Assembly: GCA_002353285.1 (NCBI GenBank)
Contig: DEJJ01000023.1
Coordinates: 1-64,000, forward strand
Length of the DNA stretch: 64,000 nt
From: Porphyromonadaceae bacterium UBA2751
Lineage (GTDB): Bacteria > Bacteroidota > Bacteroidia > Bacteroidales > Muribaculaceae
Reading direction: 5' to 3'
Part shown: piece by piece, positions 59,443 through 64,000 of the stretch
How positions within the stretch are numbered: position 1 is the stretch's first letter
How the letters are laid out: every line of letters starts with the position of its first letter
Notes under the pieces: model-generated
Told to the model about the DNA's origin: nothing
Database searches by the model: none
The model's input: the letters and a program-made list of their open reading frames with translations, nothing else
Program-made: the position numbers and the translations under genes

Positions 59443-60704
59443 AAAAGAAAGAAATAATAATAGCATTATTAGTTCTCTTGATGGTTTGCGCCATGGGCTT
59501 CACTGTGGCGGCGCAGTCGGCAAGTCTGGGTGTTTCATCGCCCAAGACGATTACAGGCGTGGTGGTATCGGCTTTTGATAAGGAACCACTTAAAGGCGTT
59601 TACGTTCGTCTTAAAGGTACCAATATAGGTGTAGCGACTGATATAGATGGGCATTTTAACATAGAGGCGCAACTGGGAGACACTTTATCTGTGAAAGTCT
59701 TAGACTGCGATGAAATAGAGGTGGCAGTTGATGCTCAGCAGTTAAGAATATCTTTATACAACTTCGTGTCTGGTTGCTGTTATGGCGAGAATCTGCCACA
59801 AGGGGTGTTTGGCACTGTTTGTAATGAAGACGAGAAGGCCCTGCAAGGTGCAACAGTCACGGCACTGCCATCGGGCAATAGCGTCGTCACCGATTCTAAA
59901 GGTTATTTCAATATCACAAAGATTAAGGAAAGTGACAAATCACTTAGAGTCGAGCATCCATCTTACAAGACTATTCAAGGGCGAATATTAGGCAACTGCT
60001 TCGAGATTTGGCTTGAGAGAAACATCGTGACAGGTCAGGTTCTGAGTGCCGAAGATGGAGAGCCAGTTATCGGAGCATATATTCGTGTAAAAGGCACAAA
60101 AAACGGTACCGCCTCTGATTTTGATGGCAAGTTCAGCATTTGCGTTACCGATGGCACTTTTCTCACTGTGTCATGCCCTGGACTTAAGCCACAAGACATT
60201 GTCGCCGACAGTCGCAAGCCCATGACAATAGAGCTTGAAGTTGATGAGAATGCTCCTAATTATTTGACAAGTTCTTTTAATGTAATTGGCATTATTCAAA
60301 TGGATTCCCTCGATTTTGTACTGCCTGAGAGTGAGTTCCTGATTGAACAAAAATATAACAAAGATTTGCAAGGTGAGTTCTACCAGTTAAAACAAACCGA
60401 TATTGGGAGAGCAAAATGGCTCCTTGACCGTGAAATAACTCGGAGAGAATATCTGCCTGGTACTGGACCTATGCCGCTCGAAAACTACGCTAAGCAATAT
60501 TTTGGAGTCAAACGCAATGGCCACCGCTTGATTTATATCAATCTGGTTGCGAAAGCAAATCTGGAAAGCCATGATTATATTGACCAAAAACTCGTAGTAG
60601 TCTTTGACGGAGGCGACAAATATGGTCGTGCCTTGATTGATTTGGACACCGAAGGCATTGCATATATCGGCATCAATGGGCCAAAACCTGTTGTGAAAAA
60701 CTAA
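59439..60704 (+). CDS. Exported protein with three carboxypeptidase-regulatory-like domains
   Basis: A 421-residue protein with signal peptide (ALLVLLMVCAMGFTVAAQ). Three CarboxypepD_reg-like beta sandwiches in a row: TITGVVVSAFDKEPLKGVYV with TDIDGHFNI (about 37-100), VFGTVCNEDEKALQGATVTA with TDSKGYFNI (about 122-185), IVTGQVLSAEDGEPVIGAYI with SDFDGKFSI (about 197-265). The C-terminal 150 residues (YAKQYFGVKRNGHRLIYINL, KLVVVFDGGDKYGRALIDLD) are a separate domain without a known name. The first and third domains resemble the N-terminal plug extension of SusC-like receptors, but there is no barrel. Coupled to the 58672 lipoprotein. Confidence 0.8.
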   Translation: MKKKEIIIALLVLLMVCAMGFTVAAQSASLGVSSPKTITGVVVSAFDKEPLKGVYVRLKGTNIGVATDIDGHFNIEAQLGDTLSVKVLDCDEIEVAVDAQQLRISLYNFVSGCCYGENLPQGVFGTVCNEDEKALQGATVTALPSGNSVVTDSKGYFNITKIKESDKSLRVEHPSYKTIQGRILGNCFEIWLERNIVTGQVLSAEDGEPVIGAYIRVKGTKNGTASDFDGKFSICVTDGTFLTVSCPGLKPQDIVADSRKPMTIELEVDENAPNYLTSSFNVIGIIQMDSLDFVLPESEFLIEQKYNKDLQGEFYQLKQTDIGRAKWLLDREITRREYLPGTGPMPLENYAKQYFGVKRNGHRLIYINLVAKANLESHDYIDQKLVVVFDGGDKYGRALIDLDTEGIAYIGINGPKPVVKN

Positions 60705-60712
60705 ATATTAAA

Positions 60713-60906
60713 TAACGTGAGTTCGACGAATTTATCATTTGATAATCATTGCGTTAGCAACTCACACTCTAAGATAGAGGGGGTTGGGGGGGGAGCATGA
60801 AACTCTCTCATAAGGAAATCATACTCCTCAGTCGCTTCGCGACAGTTCCTCTATCTTAGAGGAGCAGCCTGATATACATCCATATATTTCCGTCGAACTC
60901 ACGTTA
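60713..60906. mobile_element. MITE-like element with nested inverted repeats
   Basis: TAACGTGAGTTCGACG (60713-60728) and CGTCGAACTCACGTTA (60891-60906) are a perfect 16-bp inverted repeat. Inside, CTCTAAGATAGAGG (60767-60780) and CCTCTATCTTAGAG (60848-60861) form a second perfect pair, with a G-rich run at 60779-60795. No ORF. A diverged relative lies at 48644-48733. Confidence 0.6.
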
Positions 60907-60986
60907 AATAATATAATCACATATCTTTTGAGAATATTAGTGTTTCTGTTTGAGAAAAGTTGTTCATAAATTAGTGGGCTATTATT

Positions 60987-61017
60987 TTGTTATTATGAGT
61001 TAATGGCGTAACTTTGC
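60987..61017 (+). promoter_or_regulatory. Promoter of pta-ackA
   Basis: TTTG at 60987-60990 and TAACTTTG at 61010-61017, 19 bases apart; leader about 34 bases. Confidence 0.75.
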
Positions 61018-61057
61018 CGAAGATTAGAAAACTACTTGAAAACATCAACACAAAACA

Positions 61058-62071
61058 ATGGAACAACTCTTTATCGACCTTGAGAAGAAAGCTGTTGCAT
61101 GTCCGCAACGCTTAGTACTACCCGAGAGTTTTGAACCACGCACACTGCAAGCCGCCAATCTCGTGATTGAGCGCGGTGCTGCTAAAGTTATCCTCATTGG
61201 CGACAAGAACCAAATCGTTGCCAAAGCACAGGAACTGGGTTTCAACAACATCGAGAAAGCCACATTTATCAATCCTGCTAATGCCCACGAGCTTGAGCAT
61301 TACGCTCAGCTGCTGCAAGAACTTCGCAAGAAAAAAGGCATGACAATCGAGCAAGCACGCCTCACTGCTGCCGATCCTCTCTACCTGGGATGCCTTCTCA
61401 TCAAGAACGGCGATGCCGACGCTCAAGTGGCTGGTGCCGAGAACACTACCGGCAACGTGCTGCGTGCAGCTTTCCAAGTGCTCAAGACTGCTCCTGGCGT
61501 GAGTGCCGTGTCGGGTGCATTCATCATGCTGTTGCCCGAGGGTAGCCCCTACGGCGAGAACGGAACTATGGTGTTTGCCGACTGCGCAGTCATCCCCGAC
61601 CCCGATGCAAGCCAGCTTGCTCAAACTGCAGTGCTCACCGAGCGCACCGCACGCGACATTGCAGGAATCGACCCCAAAGTGGCAATGCTGAGCTTCTCGA
61701 CCAAGGGTAGCGCAAGCCATGAGAAGGTTGACAAAGTGACCGAGGCCCTGCGTCTCGCACGTGAGATGAACCCCAACATGAAGATTGACGGTGAACTGCA
61801 AGCCGATGCCGCCATCGTGCCCAGTGTGGGTGCTTCAAAGGCTCCTGGCAGCGACATCGCCGGCAAGGCCAATGTGCTCGTCTTCCCCAACCTCGAGGTT
61901 GGAAACATTGCCTATAAGCTCGTGCAGCGCCTTGCAGGTGCCACCGCTGTTGGTCCAGTGCTTCAAGGACTTGGCGCTCCTGTCAACGACCTGTCGCGCG
62001 GCTGCTCGCCCGACGACGTCTATAAGACCATCCTCCTCACTTGCAACCAAGCCATCAGCAAGAAAGGTTGA
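61058..62071 (+). CDS. Phosphate acetyltransferase
   Basis: A 337-residue short-form Pta, which converts acetyl-CoA and phosphate to acetyl phosphate. Typical segments: RLVLPESFEPRTLQAANLVI at the start, GDADAQVAGAENTTGNVLRA, MLSFSTKGSASHEKVDKVTE, and SKAPGSDIAGKANVLVFPNL with NDLSRGCSPDDV at the end. No N-terminal regulatory domain as in E. coli Pta (about 714 residues). ackA follows 53 bases later in the same operon. Confidence 0.96.
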   Translation: MEQLFIDLEKKAVACPQRLVLPESFEPRTLQAANLVIERGAAKVILIGDKNQIVAKAQELGFNNIEKATFINPANAHELEHYAQLLQELRKKKGMTIEQARLTAADPLYLGCLLIKNGDADAQVAGAENTTGNVLRAAFQVLKTAPGVSAVSGAFIMLLPEGSPYGENGTMVFADCAVIPDPDASQLAQTAVLTERTARDIAGIDPKVAMLSFSTKGSASHEKVDKVTEALRLAREMNPNMKIDGELQADAAIVPSVGASKAPGSDIAGKANVLVFPNLEVGNIAYKLVQRLAGATAVGPVLQGLGAPVNDLSRGCSPDDVYKTILLTCNQAISKKG

Positions 62072-62124
62072 TGTCAGAAATCACAGAACTCATAACTCAT
62101 AACTCAAAAACTCATAATTTAACT
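62072..62124 (+). repeat. Short direct repeats between pta and ackA
   Basis: CTCATAACTCATAACTC then CTCATAATT: units of CTCATAA within an otherwise plain spacer. A similar stretch (CTATGAACTATGAACTC) lies at 19625-19642. Confidence 0.5.
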
Positions 62125-63333
62125 ATGAACATTCTAGTGCTCAACTGCGGCAGTAGCTCTGCCAAGTACAAACTCATCGAGGTAAAAAGCAACACCATCC
62201 TTGCCGAGGGAGGCGTTGAGAAAATTGGGCTGCCCGACGGCTTCATCAAGATGAAACTCGCCGACGGCAAGAAGAATATCGACTTGGGCCAAATCAACCA
62301 CGACGGCGCTATCAAGGCAATCCTCGATGCGCTCGTGAATCCCGAGTTTGGCTGCATCAAGAGCCTCGACGAGATCGACGCTGTGGGCCATCGCGTAGTG
62401 CATGGCGGCGAGAAGTTCAACAAGAGCATGCTCATCACCCAGGAGGTTAAGGACATGATTAAAGAGTGTTACAACATCGCACCCCTTCACAACCCTGTGA
62501 ATATGGCTGGCATCGATGCTATCACCAAGGTGCTCCCCGACGTGCCACAGGTGGCTGTATTTGACACTGCATTCCACCAGACCATGCCAAAGCACGCCTA
62601 CCTCTACCCTCTGCCCATGAAGTACTACGAGGAGGACCATGTGCGTCGCTACGGCTTCCACGGCACTAGTCATCGCTTTGTTTCGCGCCGAGTGTGCGAA
62701 ATGCTGGGTACCGACTGGCAAGACAAGAAAATAATATGCTGCCACATTGGTAACGGCGCCAGCATTAGCGCAATCAAGAATGGCGAGAGCATCGACACAT
62801 CGATGGGTCTTACCCCAACCGAGGGCCTCATGATGGGAACTCGCAGTGGCGACGTTGATCCAGGCGCCCTCATATTCCTCATGGAAAAATACAATCTCAC
62901 TGCCAAGGACCTTATGCGCATCGTGAACAAAGAGAGCGGAGTGCTAGGCATTACTGGCATCTCGAGCGACATGCGTGAGATTTGCGACGAGATCGACAAG
63001 GGCAACCCCATTGCCAAGCTTGCTATGGACATGTATGAACTGCGCATCTTGAAGTACATAGGCGCCTATGCAGCCGAGCTCAATGGCGTGGACATCATCG
63101 CATTCACCGGTGGCGTGGGCGAGAACCAAACTCCCACACGACGCAACCTGTGCCGCAACCTCGAGTACCTGGGAGTGAAAATCGACGAGGAACTCAACGA
63201 CAAGCTGTGGCGTGGCAAGGAGGGCGAAATCAGCACTCCCGAGAGCAAGGTCAAGGTGGTTGTGGTCATGACCGACGAGGAGTACATGATCGCACGCGAC
63301 ACCGAGGCTATCGTCGAGGGACGCGAGCCCTAA
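62125..63333 (+). CDS. Acetate kinase
   Basis: A 402-residue acetate kinase, which makes ATP and acetate from acetyl phosphate. The ATG at 62125 begins the conserved MNILVLNCGSSSAKYKL; an upstream open frame is not conserved. Further motifs: GHRVVHGG, RYGFHGTSHRFVS, CHIGNGASISAIKNG, MGLTPTEGLMMGTRSGDVDP and FTGGVGEN. With Pta it completes the acetate fermentation branch. Confidence 0.97.
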   Translation: MNILVLNCGSSSAKYKLIEVKSNTILAEGGVEKIGLPDGFIKMKLADGKKNIDLGQINHDGAIKAILDALVNPEFGCIKSLDEIDAVGHRVVHGGEKFNKSMLITQEVKDMIKECYNIAPLHNPVNMAGIDAITKVLPDVPQVAVFDTAFHQTMPKHAYLYPLPMKYYEEDHVRRYGFHGTSHRFVSRRVCEMLGTDWQDKKIICCHIGNGASISAIKNGESIDTSMGLTPTEGLMMGTRSGDVDPGALIFLMEKYNLTAKDLMRIVNKESGVLGITGISSDMREICDEIDKGNPIAKLAMDMYELRILKYIGAYAAELNGVDIIAFTGGVGENQTPTRRNLCRNLEYLGVKIDEELNDKLWRGKEGEISTPESKVKVVVVMTDEEYMIARDTEAIVEGREP

Positions 63334-63371
63334 ACTCATTCACACCGCCACACAGGCGCTAAATCACAACC

Positions 63372-63413
63372 ACAAGGTGGACTCAATTCTCATGTGAAAT
63401 TGGTCCACCTTGT
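63372..63413 (+). terminator. Terminator of pta-ackA
   Basis: ACAAGGTGGAC pairs perfectly with GTCCACCTTGT; CAATT/AATTG extends the stem inside the loop. Confidence 0.85.
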
Positions 63414-63597
63414 TTCATTTTCAGTTTATCACTTTTTTCGCATTTTTTTTAAAGATTTTAAGTCATCCACCCCGCACAACTTCAAAGTGAAACCGCCTCA
63501 ATCAAAACAATTAAAAAATCATTTTCCTCAGCGCTTTTTTCAATCGTGAATTTCTTTTAAATTAATGTATTTCAGGCGTTTTTTTCATTGAAAAACT

Positions 63598-63628
63598 TTT
63601 GTCAGTTCCAAAATAATACCTACTTTTG
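63598..63628 (+). promoter_or_regulatory. Promoter of citD
   Basis: TTTG at 63598-63601 and TACTTTTG at 63621-63628, 19 bases apart. The leader is about 73 bases. The rest of the 63414-63707 gap is AT-rich and holds no gene. Confidence 0.7.
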
Positions 63629-63707
63629 CTTGCTATTTAACATGAATAATAAATTTTTTATTATAACACCAATTTTTTAAACAACATTAAAACCAAAAAC
63701 GAACCTG

Positions 63708-63986
63708 ATGGAACTAAAAAATGCAATGGCCGGCACTCTTGAGTCGGGCGACATTCTTATCCAAATTGCGCCATCTGACGTTGACGGACTACACATTGAG
63801 CTCGACAGCACGGTAGCCTATCAATTTGGCGAGCAAATCAAGAAAGTGATCACCAACACCCTGCAAGAATTGGGCATTAACAAAGCAAATGTGAAAGCAA
63901 CCGACAAGGGCGCTCTCGACTGCACTATCAAGGCACGCGTTACCGCTGCCGCTGTGCGCTCGACCGGCGTTGATGTCTGGGCTTAA
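63708..63986 (+). CDS. Citrate lyase acyl carrier protein
   Basis: A 92-residue CitD (gamma subunit), which carries the acetyl group on a dephospho-CoA-derived arm in citrate lyase. AGTLESGD holds Ser13, aligned with the modified Ser14 of enterobacterial CitD. DKGALDCTIKARVTAA near the end is family-typical. The E and F subunits and the CitC/CitX/CitG modification genes would be expected downstream, beyond the window edge. Confidence 0.93.
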   Translation: MELKNAMAGTLESGDILIQIAPSDVDGLHIELDSTVAYQFGEQIKKVITNTLQELGINKANVKATDKGALDCTIKARVTAAAVRSTGVDVWA

Positions 63987-64000
63987 TCGTTTACTCAAAC

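Noticed and set aside
46465..61000. Prophage or conjugative element
   Set aside because: No integrase, capsid, terminase, relaxase or tra gene is present in the interval.
1..64000. tRNA or rRNA genes
   Set aside because: No clover-leaf with TTCGA-type arm or rRNA core sequence was noticed in the intergenic regions; a covariance-model scan would be needed to be certain.

Overview
The window reads as the chromosome of a gut-type Bacteroidales bacterium, probably near Muribaculaceae or Prevotellaceae. This placement is inferred from gene content and no search was run. Supporting signs: many genes are preceded by the Bacteroidetes promoter pair (TTTG, about 19-20 bases, then TAnnTTTG); Shine-Dalgarno sites are rare; Rho carries a long low-complexity insertion; SerA is the short form with Lys in place of the active-site His; exbB-exbD-exbD-tonB is followed by a PstS-like gene and a TPR gene; Nqr is the respiratory pump; exported proteins end in a sorting-domain-like tail or a dockerin-like tail.

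Layout. 1-2.0 kb: an IS110-family element with a folded upstream region that could be its bridge RNA, set among short dispersed repeats. 2.0-3.9 kb: two exported proteins sharing a nearly identical C-terminal tail, plus an in-frame gene remnant. 4.1-8.3 kb: a trimeric NAD-linked [FeFe] hydrogenase in the order NuoF-like, catalytic, NuoE-like. 8.6-16.7 kb: polysaccharide-export lipoprotein, TrpB2, HU/SPOR envelope protein, small lipoprotein, YcxB-like membrane protein, secreted Ntn hydrolase, rho. 16.8-19.6 kb: a two-gene cassette (DUF262-HNH protein and EcoRI-type adenine methylase) with a strongly structured upstream region and a 9-bp tandem repeat. 19.7-22.5 kb: nhaC, C26 amidase and PAS protein. 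22.6-30.6 kb: bamD-rpoZ, a small porin, gdhA, serC-serA, a subtilisin-like protease.

30.7-38.5 kb holds the TonB energising genes, with two extra genes inserted before the PstS-like gene. 38.9-44.9 kb is the complete nqrABCDEF operon. Then come an exported protein and a cytidylate-kinase-like protein. 46.5-61.0 kb is an accessory island, visibly AT-richer in parts, of mostly unrecognised exported or small proteins, including a DUF4160/DUF2442 pair, an antitoxin-like XRE protein and a secreted TonB C-terminal domain. Three different leader sequences recur in it in front of unrelated genes. 61.0-64.0 kb returns to core metabolism with pta-ackA and citD, the first gene of a probable citrate lyase locus that runs off the window.

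Together the core genes describe an anaerobe that disposes of reductant as H2 (HydABC), makes ATP through acetyl phosphate (Pta-AckA), pumps Na+ (Nqr) and uses that gradient (NhaC), assimilates ammonium (GdhA), and takes up nutrients through TonB-dependent receptors. The most unusual parts are the leader-cassette island (47-61 kb), the methylase/DUF262-HNH cassette with its inverted-repeat leader, and the IS110 element with its candidate guide RNA.
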